Of a stretch of 64,000 nucleotides of DNA, positions 12,539 through 22,931 are shown one piece after another. Source of the DNA: Campanula takesimana (lineage: Eukaryota; Streptophyta; Magnoliopsida; Asterales; Campanulaceae); assembly GCA_026119855.1 (NCBI GenBank), contig JAOWBW010000044.1:1550001-1614000 (forward strand). The letters run 5' to 3'. The position numbers were made by a program, and so were the translations under genes. Every line of letters starts with the position of its first letter. Positions within the stretch are counted from its first letter, which is position 1. Under the pieces are notes generated by a model, which was given only the letters and a program-made list of their open reading frames with translations, did no database searches and was not told the DNA's origin.

Positions 12539-14638
12539 TGTCACGACCCGAAATATAGGCTCTATTTTATTAGTAATTAAATGATTATTATTTAATTATT
12601 TGCTTATTTATTTATTTAAATTATTATTTATTTAAATATTTATGTGTCATAATATTTATGCCTAGCATGTTGTTTGGGTCATTTGTGTTAGTATAGAAAT
12701 GTTGGGTCTTAATTGTTAGTTGGGAGTGTAGTTTGTGTGTGGTGTGAGAGAGGGGGCCTAAATGTAAATCTTTTAAACATTTTTCATACTCCCTCCCTAC
12801 TCCCCTCACCTCCCTCACCATTCTCTCACTCCACCTCCATTCCTCTCCCAGACAACTCTCTCTCTCTCTCTCCAAGGTAAGCATTTTTCTTCTCTTTACT
12901 TCTCTCTTCATTTTCTCCTTCTTCCTCTCATCTTCTCTCATTTCTTAAAACGTGAACCTTGTTTAGATCGTCGATAGGATCGCGTAGAGCCAAAAAGAAT
13001 TGAGTTCCGTCAACTTTCATTATTTTCATGTAAGTTGCTTTTCCCCCATTTTAATGCTAAAATGTTCATATCATGTTTAGATATTGTTTGATGTGTTACA
13101 TTTGAAGTTTGGATGAGTTTCGAAATTGTTTGGAATTTATTTGGGTTTTTGATCAAAAATGGTGAAATCTTGAATGTTGGGTTTGATTCATGATTTTGGT
13201 TGTTAAATGTTGTTTTAGGAGTCTTTTTAGACTTATAAGTTGTTTTGGTACATTAGTATGCTAGTTTGAATGTTGGATTTTGGGTGGAAATGTGTTTTGG
13301 GTATAAAAATGGAAGAACCCATGTTGTTCTTCCCGATTTCTGGCAATCCGGAAGGTTGGGCGGCCGCACAAAACTTCCTGGGCGACCGCGCATCTTTCTG
13401 AAAGCTTTTGTTCTTGTTTTGAAGGATTTTGGGCGACCACACATACCCTTTTGGGCGGCCGCACAGTCCTCTGAAAATTTACACTTTGTTAGTTTGTGTG
13501 ATTAAGGAACGCGTTTTGGTCCAAGTCTTGGGTGTCCTTCTAGTTGACCTTAGTGAACATTGTAGTACACCTTAGTGTTAGAATTGGGTCCTTGTGATCA
13601 AATTTGTGTTTGAAATTCATTAATTGTTAATTGGGACTTTGAAGCACCTTTATTGTGTATTGTTGGTTCATTTCATCTTTTTGGTGATTAATTGGTGTGA
13701 TTCCCTACTTTGGAATCCTTTGTTGCTTATCGTGCTAGTATTTTATTACTTAGCCTTTACGTGAAAGTCCAGCTGGTATCTTGTGTGTGTTTGGGCGATG
13801 CGAAACATTATGATGGCACGGCCAAGTCCATTGTGATGTTGACCATTGTTTTGCCCCATTATTACCCTCCTCCAGATTGGCCTTGGATGTGAGAAGAGCT
13901 AGCTCCTTTGTGTGCATTTTAGCTTTACTTGGAGCATGACTTTGTGGCATGTCTCCCATCCCTTGTGACACTTCATTTGGTTATTGGTTCCGGTACCGGG
14001 GTTTTCTCTTCGGCTTTCATGCTATTATGAAGATGATGATTTGTTGATTATTGAAGCTGCGCAGCGATCCTTTATTTGGATGTTCCGGTTTGGAAAACCT
14101 TGGCTATATCCTTTGTTATGTGTTTATTTCCGCTGCTATCTGTTATGTGATAACTGCTATGTGCTATCTCCGATTTATTATTGTATATTGCATCATAGCA
14201 TGTCATGTAGTTGCATTAGTAACTTATTGAGATTTATCTCACCCCCTTTTCTTTTTATCCTTGTTTTTCCTTAACCCCCCCCCCAGGTGCTAAGGAATAG
14301 TCTCGCTGATCACGAGAAAGAGGACGTCGAGTGTGGAAACATTCTTTTGGGGAAAGTTGTATAGGTTGGTTTACATTACATAAATGTGTAACCTTTTGGG
14401 GTATTTGTACCAAACAATGACGTCACTAAGAATTTTATATTTGTATTTTATTGAGCATAAACTTGTGGAAGTTTATGATAATTGTAATTGATTTTTATCA
14501 AACTTGATTATGTAAAACTTTGGATTATCACCTTTTAGTATTAAATGGAATTTTTAACCTTGGTATTTCATAGTTTTGGTTTTTAGAGTCGACGTCCAGC
14601 TCGCGGTCCCGGGGCCCGCGGGGTCCGGGGTCGCGACA
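12539..14638 (+). repeat. 5' LTR of element 4
   Basis: 2100 bp. A TATA-like GTATAAAAAT at 13301-13310 precedes four CpG-rich 15-mers (13356-13465). A CT-rich stretch lies near 12855-12930 and a poly-C run near 14275. Small frames in it recur at the same place in the other LTR and are not genes. Confidence 0.96.
13356..13465 (+). repeat. Cluster of four CpG-rich 15-mers in the 5' LTR of element 4
   Basis: Copies at 13356-13370, 13379-13393, 13429-13443 and 13451-13465 around the consensus TTGGGCGGCCGCACA. They match those in Copia element 3 although the surrounding LTR sequences are unrelated. Confidence 0.9.
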
Positions 14639-14640
14639 GT

Positions 14641-14652
14641 TGGTATCAGAGC
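14641..14652 (+). other. Primer-binding site of element 4
   Basis: TGGTATCAGAGC two bases after the 5' LTR, complementary to initiator methionine tRNA. Confidence 0.95.
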
Positions 14653-14759
14653 TATGGCATTAGCTCTATGTATAAGTCTAGGTGGATTAGTATGACCTAG
14701 GTGGGTAGTGGTGTGCGGAGTGATTAACGGTTGATGTCTTATGCAGATAATTATTCGCA

Positions 14760-17700
14760 ATGTCTGGAAGAAGAAACAGAGGAGGTGCTAGTGGGGCACA
14801 GAATCAGAATGATACAAGAGAAGAAGCACGTGCCATGTTTCAAGGCATGTTCGAGGCGGCCATGAAGGCCATACATGATCAAGGTCCGAGGGTAGAGCAA
14901 GCACCACCTCGTTATGGATTGGAGCAATTTCTCAAACTTAAACCGGTTGAATTCAATGGGGAACCCGATGTTCGGAAAGCTGAGTTATGGATTGAGTCTA
15001 TGGAGAAGATTTATGATGTATTTGGGTGTTCGGATGAGGACAAGGTCCGGTTTGCGGCTTACAAGCTTGTGGGAGCCGCCGAGCATTGGTGGAAGGGCGT
15101 TAAAGCTACTTGGGATGAGACGCACACGGTGTATGCATGGGAGTTGTTTGTGCGCAAATTCAAGGAGCATTTCATTCCGGTTGTTGATCAAAACCGAAAG
15201 GAGATCGAGCTACTCAACTTGGAGCAAGGTGTGTTGTCTATAGCACAATACTCGGCTAAGTTCATAGAATTAGCCCGATATTGTGACTATTTGGTGAGGA
15301 CCGAGGAACAAAAGGCTATGAGGTTCATTCGGGGATTGAAGACCTCCATCCGTACTCAACTTATTGCTCAACGGATAGTGACATTCCAAGATGCGGTGGA
15401 CCGAGCCTATTTGATAGAGCAAGATATTGGGGAGCATAAGAGGAAGACCGAGGTGGCCAACCCGAGTAAGCAAGGAGCGCAGAGCAAGTCGCAACCAAGG
15501 ATCGAAAATCGAGGTAACTTTGGGGGACAATCTCAGTCCCTAGGGCAACCGATCCCAAGGAACCCGGGTACCACTTCTGGGAACCAAGGGAGCCAAATTA
15601 GGAGGCTTTGTTCGTATTGTCAAAAGGAAGGTCATTCTGAAGACCGTTGTTGGAAGAAGCAAGGAAGGTGCACCAATTGTGGTCAAATGGGTCACTTTGT
15701 AAAAGATTGCCCGAGAGGTAGAGTACAAGCATCCGGGTCAGGAGTTGGTACTAATCTGGGTCAGAAAAGGGATGCCGCAGGGAAGCCCAAAGTTCAAGGG
15801 AAGGTTTATACCATGAATCAACAACAAGCGACCGATGATCCATCCGTTATTGGAGGTATTATTTCTGTGTCTAATGTGAGCGCGCGAGCGTTAGTAGATC
15901 CAGGATCATCTCATTCATACATTTCTGTGCAATTTGCTTCCATGTTAAATGCTGCATTCGAGTCTTTACCGTACGTGCTAGAGGTGTCGACCCCTATAGG
16001 AGAATGCTTGATTTCTGATCGAGTCTTTCGTGATTGTGATGTGGTTATTTGTGGTCGTGTCCTTTGTGCGGATTTGGTGGTTCTTCCTATCCAAGACTTT
16101 GATGTCATTTTGGGTATGGATTGGTTGAGCAAGTTTCATGCTTCCGTTGATTGCCGTAAGAAAACTGTTACTTTTTCTATTCCCGATGTGCCTAAATTTG
16201 TGTTTGAGGCTAGTCCTCTGAGTAGAAGGGTTCGCTTAATTTCTTTTATGAAAGCGAGAAAATTATTGCATAGTGGTTGTGAAGGGTATTTGGCTAGTGT
16301 TCTTGATACTAGGAAAGAATCCCCTAGTTTTGATAGTGTTCGGGTAGTTCGGGAATTTCCCGATGTTTTCTCTACCGAGTATGATATGCCTCCCGATCGT
16401 GAGATTGAGTTTTGTATAGATCTTTTGCCTGGTACGGCTCCGATTTCGAAAGCACCTTATAGGTTAGCTCCCGCAGGGTTGAAGGAATTGAAGGTTCAGT
16501 TGCAAGAGTTACTGGATCGAGGGTTTATCTGCCCTAGTGTTTCCCCGTGGGGAGCACCGGTTTTGTTTGTGCGGAAGAAAGATGGTTCGTTGAGATTGTG
16601 TATAGATTACAGAAAGTTGAATCAGGTTACGGTGAAGAACAAGTATCCTCTACCGCACATTGATGATTTATTTGATCAGCTTCAAGGGTCCGTTGTGTTT
16701 TCCAAGCTCGATTTGAGGAGTAGGTACCATCAGTTGAAGGTTAGATCGGAGGATATTCCGAAGACTGCTTTTCGCACTCGGTATGGTCATTACGAGTTCT
16801 TGGTTATGCCGTTTGGGTTGACTAATGCGCCGGCCGTATTTATGGATTTGATGAACCGGATTTTCCATCCTTATCTTGATTCGTTCGTGGTGGTTTTCAT
16901 CGACGACATTCTTGTTTATTCGAAATCTCGAGATGAGCATGAGCAGCACTTGAGGACAGTTTTATCCGTTCTTGCGAGGGAGAAATTATTTGCGAAGTTT
17001 AGTAAATGCGAATTTTGGCTCGAGAAGGTGTCATTTCTGGGTCATGTTATTTCGAAAGATGGGATTTCGGTGGATCCGTCAAAGATTGAAGCTATAGTGG
17101 ATTGGAAGAGACCCGAGTCAGTGACCGAGATTCGTATTTTTCTTGGTTTAGCCAGTTATTACCGAAGATTTATCGAGGGATTTTCGAGGATCGCTACTCC
17201 GATGACTCAGTTGACCCGGAAAAACGTTCCGTTTGTGTGGACCGAGAAATGTGGCAAGAGTTTCGAGGAATTGAAGAAGAGGTTGACTACCGCACCGATC
17301 TTGACTTTGCCTAATGGGAGCGATGGCCTAGTGATTTACAGTGATGCTTCGAAAGAGGGTTTGGGTTGTGTGTTGATGCAGAATGGGAAAGTAATTGCGT
17401 ATGCTTCGAGGAAGTTGACCCCTAGTGAGCAGAATTCCCCGACTCATGATATGGAGTTAGCGGCTATTGTCTTTGCGTTGCACAAATGGAAGCACTACCT
17501 TTATGGGGCAAAGTTTGAGATTTTTACGGATCACAAGAGTTTGAAGTACCTTTTCTCCCAGAAAGAGTTGAATAATAGACAGCGCCGATGGATGGAATTG
17601 TTGAAGGATTATGATTGTACGATTTCTTATCATCCGGGGAAGGCGAATGTGGTAGCCGATGCGATTAGTAGAAAATCTTATGTGGCTTCGATGATGGTTC

Positions 17701-19220
17701 GAGAATGGAAAATGCTTGAGGATGTTCGAGATTGGTCTCCTCGTGAATCGAGACATGGGGCTATTTTTGCGAATATTAGGGTGTCTCCGACCCTAATTCA
17801 GAGGGTAAAGGAAGCTCAGAAAGAAGATCCCGAGTTGGTGAAAATAATGGGTAAATTGAAGGAAAAGAATTTCGAGGATTTTTCATTGAGCTCGAGTGGA
17901 GTGTTGACTTTTCGTGGAAGATTGTGTGTTCCGAATGTTGATGGAATTAAACAGAGAGTTCTTGATGAGGGCCACAAATCGAGGTATACTATTCATCCGG
18001 GTAGTACGAAGATGTATCAAGACTTGAAGCAACAATTTTGGTGGATTAATATGAAAAGGGAGATAGCGGAGTACGTTTCGAAGTGTTTAACGTGTCAGCA
18101 GGTCAAAGCCGAGCATCAGAGACCCGCGGGATTGCTTCAGCCGTTAGAGATTCCCGAGTGGAAATGGGAGCATGTGACTATGGATTTTGTTACGGGACTG
18201 CCTCGTACCCGTAGGAAGTTTGACAGTGTGTGGGTAATAGTGGATAGATTGACCAAGAGCGCCCATTTCTTGCCTATTGACATCAGGTATTCGATGGAGA
18301 AGCTTGCGACCCTTTATATCGATGAGATCGTTAGATTGCATGGGGTTCCGGTTAGCATTGTGTCAGATCGAGACCCGAGGTTTACTTCTAGATTCTGGAA
18401 GGCGTTTCAGGAAGCTTTGGGTACAGATTTGCGATTCAGTACAGCTTTTCATCCTCAGACCGATGGTCAATCCGAGAGGACTATTCAGATTTTGGAGGAT
18501 ATGTTGCGAGCGTGTTCGATAGACTTCCCCGATTCTTGGGATTCGCACCTACCGTTAGTGGAATTCTCTTACAACAACAGTTATCAGGCTAGTATCGAGA
18601 TGGCACCGTATGAGGCCTTGTATGGAAGGAAATGTAGATCGCCTATTTGTTGGGATGAGGTTGGTGAAGCGAAAGTTTTGGGTATTGATTTGCTTCGGGA
18701 TTCGGTTGAGAAAGTTAAAGTTATCCGGGATAGATTGAAGACAGCTCAGAGTCGACATAAGAGCTATGCAGATAACCGAAGGCGAGATCTTAGCTTTCAA
18801 ACTGGTGATTTGGTATTCTTGAAAGTGTCCCCGAAGTTGGGTATTCGTAGGTTTGGGAAGAAAGGCAAATTGGCTCCGAGGTTTATAGGTCCGTTTGAGA
18901 TTTTGGGAAAGGTTGGACTTCTAGCGTATCGTCTTGCGTTACCGCCATCTTTGGACCGATTGCACAACGTCTTTCACGTTTCTATGCTTCGGAAGTATGT
19001 TCATGATCCGTCTCACGTGTTACCGAGGGTACCGGAGGATATTGAGCCCGATATGTCTTATGAGGAACGACCGGTTCGGATCTTAGATTCTAAAGTTCAA
19101 GAGTTGAGGAGCAAAAGCATTTCATTGGTTCGAGTCCTTTGGAGGAATCATAACATTGAGGAGTCGACTTGGGAGCTCCGGGATGAGATCGAGAGGAAAT
19201 TTCCGTGGCTGTTTGTTTGA
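14760..19220 (+). CDS. Intact gag-pol polyprotein of element 4
   Basis: Uninterrupted 1486-codon frame from the ATG at 14760, 107 bp after the primer-binding site. Approximate domains: gag 75-215 (EHWWKG near 109); CCHC knuckle CTNCGQMGHFVKDC near 304; aspartic protease LVDPGSSHSY near 378 (DPG instead of the commoner DTG or DSG, shared with element 2); reverse transcriptase 560-740 with FIDDIL near 711; RNase H from about 855 (IYSDAS). The integrase zinc-binding region lies near 1060-1110; its catalytic core has D in TMDFVTG, D in VSDRDPRF and E in GQSERTI. A chromodomain-like tail covers about 1435-1486 (VRVLWRNHNIEESTWE). The RT reads DLRSRYHQL where its relatives in this window read DLRSGYHQL, one possible weakening change. 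The product would copy and integrate the element; the tail would steer integration to chromatin marks, by family knowledge. Confidence 0.96.
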   Translation: MSGRRNRGGASGAQNQNDTREEARAMFQGMFEAAMKAIHDQGPRVEQAPPRYGLEQFLKLKPVEFNGEPDVRKAELWIESMEKIYDVFGCSDEDKVRFAAYKLVGAAEHWWKGVKATWDETHTVYAWELFVRKFKEHFIPVVDQNRKEIELLNLEQGVLSIAQYSAKFIELARYCDYLVRTEEQKAMRFIRGLKTSIRTQLIAQRIVTFQDAVDRAYLIEQDIGEHKRKTEVANPSKQGAQSKSQPRIENRGNFGGQSQSLGQPIPRNPGTTSGNQGSQIRRLCSYCQKEGHSEDRCWKKQGRCTNCGQMGHFVKDCPRGRVQASGSGVGTNLGQKRDAAGKPKVQGKVYTMNQQQATDDPSVIGGIISVSNVSARALVDPGSSHSYISVQFASMLNAAFESLPYVLEVSTPIGECLISDRVFRDCDVVICGRVLCADLVVLPIQDFDVILGMDWLSKFHASVDCRKKTVTFSIPDVPKFVFEASPLSRRVRLISFMKARKLLHSGCEGYLASVLDTRKESPSFDSVRVVREFPDVFSTEYDMPPDREIEFCIDLLPGTAPISKAPYRLAPAGLKELKVQLQELLDRGFICPSVSPWGAPVLFVRKKDGSLRLCIDYRKLNQVTVKNKYPLPHIDDLFDQLQGSVVFSKLDLRSRYHQLKVRSEDIPKTAFRTRYGHYEFLVMPFGLTNAPAVFMDLMNRIFHPYLDSFVVVFIDDILVYSKSRDEHEQHLRTVLSVLAREKLFAKFSKCEFWLEKVSFLGHVISKDGISVDPSKIEAIVDWKRPESVTEIRIFLGLASYYRRFIEGFSRIATPMTQLTRKNVPFVWTEKCGKSFEELKKRLTTAPILTLPNGSDGLVIYSDASKEGLGCVLMQNGKVIAYASRKLTPSEQNSPTHDMELAAIVFALHKWKHYLYGAKFEIFTDHKSLKYLFSQKELNNRQRRWMELLKDYDCTISYHPGKANVVADAISRKSYVASMMVREWKMLEDVRDWSPRESRHGAIFANIRVSPTLIQRVKEAQKEDPELVKIMGKLKEKNFEDFSLSSSGVLTFRGRLCVPNVDGIKQRVLDEGHKSRYTIHPGSTKMYQDLKQQFWWINMKREIAEYVSKCLTCQQVKAEHQRPAGLLQPLEIPEWKWEHVTMDFVTGLPRTRRKFDSVWVIVDRLTKSAHFLPIDIRYSMEKLATLYIDEIVRLHGVPVSIVSDRDPRFTSRFWKAFQEALGTDLRFSTAFHPQTDGQSERTIQILEDMLRACSIDFPDSWDSHLPLVEFSYNNSYQASIEMAPYEALYGRKCRSPICWDEVGEAKVLGIDLLRDSVEKVKVIRDRLKTAQSRHKSYADNRRRDLSFQTGDLVFLKVSPKLGIRRFGKKGKLAPRFIGPFEILGKVGLLAYRLALPPSLDRLHNVFHVSMLRKYVHDPSHVLPRVPEDIEPDMSYEERPVRILDSKVQELRSKSISLVRVLWRNHNIEESTWELRDEIERKFPWLFV

Positions 19221-19256
19221 GGTGAGTCTCGTTAAAATTCGGGTCGAATTTTCTTT

Positions 19257-19269
19257 AAGGGGGAGTGAA
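19257..19269 (+). other. Polypurine tract of element 4
   Basis: AAGGGGGAGTGAA lies immediately before the 3' LTR and would prime plus-strand synthesis. Confidence 0.9.
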
Positions 19270-21369
19270 TGTCACGACCCGAAATATAGGCTCTATTTTA
19301 TTAGTAATTAAATGATTATTATTTAATTATTTGCTTATTTATTTATTTAAATTATTATTTATTTAAATATTTATGTGTCATAATATTTATGCCTAGCATG
19401 TTGTTTGGGTCATTTGTGTTAGTATAGAAATGTTGGGTCTTAATTGTTAGTTGGGAGTGTAGTTTGTGTGTGGTGTGAGAGAGGGGGCCTAAATGTAAAT
19501 CTTTTAAACATTTTTCATACTCCCTCCCTACTCCCCTCACCTCCCTCACCATTCTCTCACTCCACCTCCATTCCTCTCCCAGACAACTCTCTCTCTCTCT
19601 CTCCAAGGTAAGCATTTTTCTTCTCTTTACTTCTCTCTTCATTTTCTCCTTCTTCCTCTCATCTTCTCTCATTTCTTAAAACGTGAACCTTGTTTAGATC
19701 GTCGATAGGATCGCGTAGAGCCAAAAAGAATTGAGTTCCGTCAACTTTCATTATTTTCATGTAAGTTGCTTTTCCCCCATTTTAATGCTAAAATGTTCAT
19801 ATCATGTTTAGATATTGTTTGATGTGTTACATTTGAAGTTTGGATGAGTTTCGAAATTGTTTGGAATTTATTTGGGTTTTTGATCAAAAATGGTGAAATC
19901 TTGAATGTTGGGTTTGATTCATGATTTTGGTTGTTAAATGTTGTTTTAGGAGTCTTTTTAGACTTATAAGTTGTTTTGGTACATTAGTATGCTAGTTTGA
20001 ATGTTGGATTTTGGGTGGAAATGTGTTTTGGGTATAAAAATGGAAGAACCATGTTGTTCTTCCCGATTTCTGGCAATCCGGAAGGTTGGGCGGCCGCACA
20101 AAACTTCCTGGGCGACCGCGCATCTTTCTGAAAGCTTTTGTTCTTGTTTTGAAGGATTTTGGGCGACCACACATACCCTTTTGGGCGGCCGCACAGTCCT
20201 CTGAAAATTTACACTTTGTTAGTTTGTGTGATTAAGGAACGCGTTTTGGTCCAAGTCTTGGGTGTCCTTCTAGTTGACCTTAGTGAACATTGTAGTACAC
20301 CTTAGTGTTAGAATTGGGTCCTTGTGATCAAATTTGTGTTTGAAATTCATTAATTGTTAATTGGGACTTTGAAGCACCTTTATTGTGTATTGTTGGTTCA
20401 TTTCATCTTTTTGGTGATTAATTGGTGTGATTCCCTACTTTGGAATCCTTTGTTGCTTATCGTGCTAGTATTTTATTACTTAGCCTTTACGTGAAAGTCC
20501 AGCTGGTATCTTGTGTGTGTTTGGGCGATGCGAAACATTATGATGGCACGGCCAAGTCCATTGTGATGTTGACCATTGTTTTGCCCCATTATTACCCTCC
20601 TCCAGATTGGCCTTGGATGTGAGAAGAGCTAGCTCCTTTGTGTGCATTTTAGCTTTACTTGGAGCATGACTTTGTGGCATGTCTCCCATCCCTTGTGACA
20701 CTTCATTTGGTTATTGGTTCCGGTACCGGGGTTTTCTCTTCGGCTTTCATGCTATTATGAAGATGATGATTTGTTGATTATTGAAGCTGCGCAGCGATCC
20801 TTTATTTGGATGTTCCGGTTTGGAAAACCTTGTCTATATCCTTTGTTATGTGTTTATTTCCGCTGCTATCTGTTATGTGATAACTGCTATGTGCTATCTC
20901 CGATTTATTATTGTATATTGCATCATAGCATGTCATGTAGTTGCATTAGTAACTTATTGAGATTTATCTCACCCCCTTTTCTTTTTATCCTTGTTTTTCC
21001 TTAACCCCCCCCCCCAGGTGCTAAGGAATAGTCTCGCTGATCACGAGAAAGAGGACGTCGAGTGTGGAAACATTATTTTGGGGAAAGTTGTATAGGTTGG
21101 TTTACATTACATAAATGTGTAACCTTTTGGGGTATTTGTACCAAACAATGACGTCACTAAGAATTTTATATTTGTATTTTATTGAGCATAAACTTGTGGA
21201 AGTTTATGATAATTGTAATTGATTTTTATCAAACTTGATTATGTAAAACTTTGGATTATCACCTTTTAGTATTAAATGGAATTTTTAACCTTGGTATTTC
21301 ATAGTTTTGGTTTTTAGAGTCGACGTCCAGCTCGCGGTCCCGGGGCCCGCGGGGTCCGGGGTCGCGACA
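19270..21369 (+). repeat. 3' LTR of element 4
   Basis: 2100 bp, near-identical to 12539-14638. Observed differences: one C fewer at about 20049, a G/T change near 20833, one extra C in the poly-C run near 21006, and a C/A change near 21075. CpG-rich 15-mers lie at 20086-20195. Confidence 0.96.
20086..20195 (+). repeat. Cluster of four CpG-rich 15-mers in the 3' LTR of element 4
   Basis: Copies at 20086-20100, 20109-20123, 20159-20173 and 20181-20195, identical to those in the other LTR. Confidence 0.9.
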
Positions 21370-21374
21370 TTACT

Positions 21375-21491
21375 AATGATAACGTTACGGACACGCTAAA
21401 CAATGGGACTTCCACAAGCTAAACATGATGGTCATGTTGGGTCCATGGGTATTGGATACCTAGGGAATTGGGCCTAGGGCAAGTGGGAGAT
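21375..21491 (+). pseudogene. C-terminal tail and polypurine tract of element 3, downstream of the element 4 insertion
   Basis: Continues the Copia interior after the TTACT duplication. QAKHDGHVGSMGI can be read here, typical of Copia pol ends. The tract AAGTGGGAGAT at 21481-21491 abuts the 3' LTR. Confidence 0.85.
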
Positions 21492-22926
21492 TGTTGGTGC
21501 CCTAGGCACGTTTGTTACTCGTTATATAAGTTATCATTTTATTCATAATGATAAAGAGATAATAAGATTATTATTATGGCTCGTGTTTGCTTATAATAAT
21601 CTCCGTCCCTGGAGCTTGTTAAGTACTAGTATAAAGGCTAAATGATCATGGGATGATCATGTTAGATTTATAGGTACTTGTTTGGAACAAGGTACTGGAC
21701 ATGACCCGCGGTATGAGATTTATGTCATGGTCGATGTCATATATAAATCTCATATTAGTTATGTCATTTGAATCCTTAGACATGAAGTTATTATAGTCTT
21801 CCACTTGATGAACATTATGTTTGACATATTCAAACGCTACCTTAACACGGTAGTTATAAAGGGTATGATTGGCATAATCGGATTCACGTAGGGAAGAATA
21901 ATAAGCTAAATAGATTTGTCCCTCTTCGGAGAGATGTCAAGCTTGGGCCCCTCGAAGGAATGATGTTGATGAAATGTTTGGCCAAACTCAAATGGATTGA
22001 TTGGATCAATGTCATTTGGATTATCAACATATTCGGAATCGAGAAAGTATTGAACAATACAAGTTGACTTGTTGACCATGACTTGTGTTCAATGACATCG
22101 TGGATAAAGGGATTATGACATGTTCTAAAAAGGAATGCGAACTTGTATCTAGTTATACTATTTGGGTAGGTATGACGGTTTGCTAGAACCTAATCATATC
22201 TTATGGTTTCATGTTTGAACCCATTGCCAACTTAGTATAATCCTAGAGGGTCACACACAATAGAACGAATCCTAAATAAGGACTATATTGGAAATTTGGA
22301 AAAAATGGATTTTTCTGGGCCTTTGGGCGACCGCACAAGAAATTGGGCGGCCGCACACCTCAGTTTGGGCGGCCGCACAGTACTGTCGAGGACAGATTCC
22401 TAATTTGATTCGTAAAGGAATTTTGGACGGGTTTAGACACAAGTTTCCTATTTGGAATAGGTCTAACTTGTATATAAACATCAAAATTCGGCCAAGAACA
22501 GAACCTAAGCTTTTGTGAAAGTCTCCAAAGAGTTTGAGAGAGTTTATTTTGTTCTAAGAAATCCTAGATTGAAGAACAAAATTATACACAAAGAAAATTC
22601 CATATAGTTCATATTAATTATGAAAACGTGTTTCATAATTTGGTCTAGCAACCAAGATCAAGTGTTCTTGATATTCGTTCGTGGTGTGGATACCGCTAGA
22701 GGGTGAAACTTATCATCTTCAAAGTTCGTGATTATTACTATGATCGTGATCAAGTTTTCAAGTCTCTATCGAATTCAAGGTTGCAAAATCAAAGGCATCA
22801 AGGGTTAGTATTCTAGTATTCATATTGTTGTATTTGACTTAATCATATGAATGGATCTATGGGCTTTGGGTTTCATTAAATATTAAATGCTTAATTCCGC
22901 TGCGCATGTGACTACGAAACCCAACA
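21492..22926 (+). repeat. 3' LTR of element 3 (Copia)
   Basis: 1435 bp, TGTTGG...CCAACA, followed by the CCGAT duplication. It differs from the 5' LTR by about 4 substitutions and 2 indels. Confidence 0.95.
22323..22379 (+). repeat. Cluster of three CpG-rich 15-mers in the Copia 3' LTR
   Basis: Copies at 22323-22337, 22343-22357 and 22365-22379, identical in order to 6816-6872. Confidence 0.9.
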
Positions 22927-22931
22927 CCGAT

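Larger units (their letters stand above)
12539..21369 (+). mobile_element. Element 4: complete, apparently intact Ty3/Gypsy chromovirus-like retrotransposon
   Basis: 8831 bp, with two 2100-bp LTRs (12539-14638 and 19270-21369) that begin TGTCACGACC and end GGTCGCGACA. The TSD TTACT is perfect (12534-12538 and 21370-21374). Primer-binding site, single gag-pol frame and purine tract are all present. By eye the LTRs differ by 2 substitutions and 2 single-base indels (one in a poly-C run). This makes it the youngest insertion of the nest. Confidence 0.97.
5978..22926 (+). mobile_element. Element 3: Ty1/Copia retrotransposon inserted in the LTR of element 2
   Basis: LTRs TGTTGG...CCAACA at 5978-7419 and 21492-22926, flanked by a perfect 5-bp duplication CCGAT (5973-5977 and 22927-22931). 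The primer-binding site directly follows the left LTR. The classic Copia purine tract AAGTGGGAGAT precedes the right LTR. The interior holds remnants of gag, integrase, RT and RNase H in Copia order, all decayed. The LTRs differ by only about 4 substitutions and 2 small indels. Element 4 interrupts it at 12538/21375. Confidence 0.95.

Noticed and set aside
12624..19672. Identical 105-residue - strand frames at 12624-12941 and 19355-19672
   Set aside because: They are the same place in the two LTRs of element 4 and run antisense across a CT-rich tract; duplication reflects the LTR pair, not a gene family.
13710..21004. Identical frames of 60 and 96 residues at 13710/20440 and 13984/20714
   Set aside because: Again LTR duplicates, with no recognisable domain; chance open frames.
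6816..22379. Regular-looking short repeats as a CRISPR-like array
   Set aside because: Spacing is irregular, units are inside retrotransposon LTRs and the genome is a plant.
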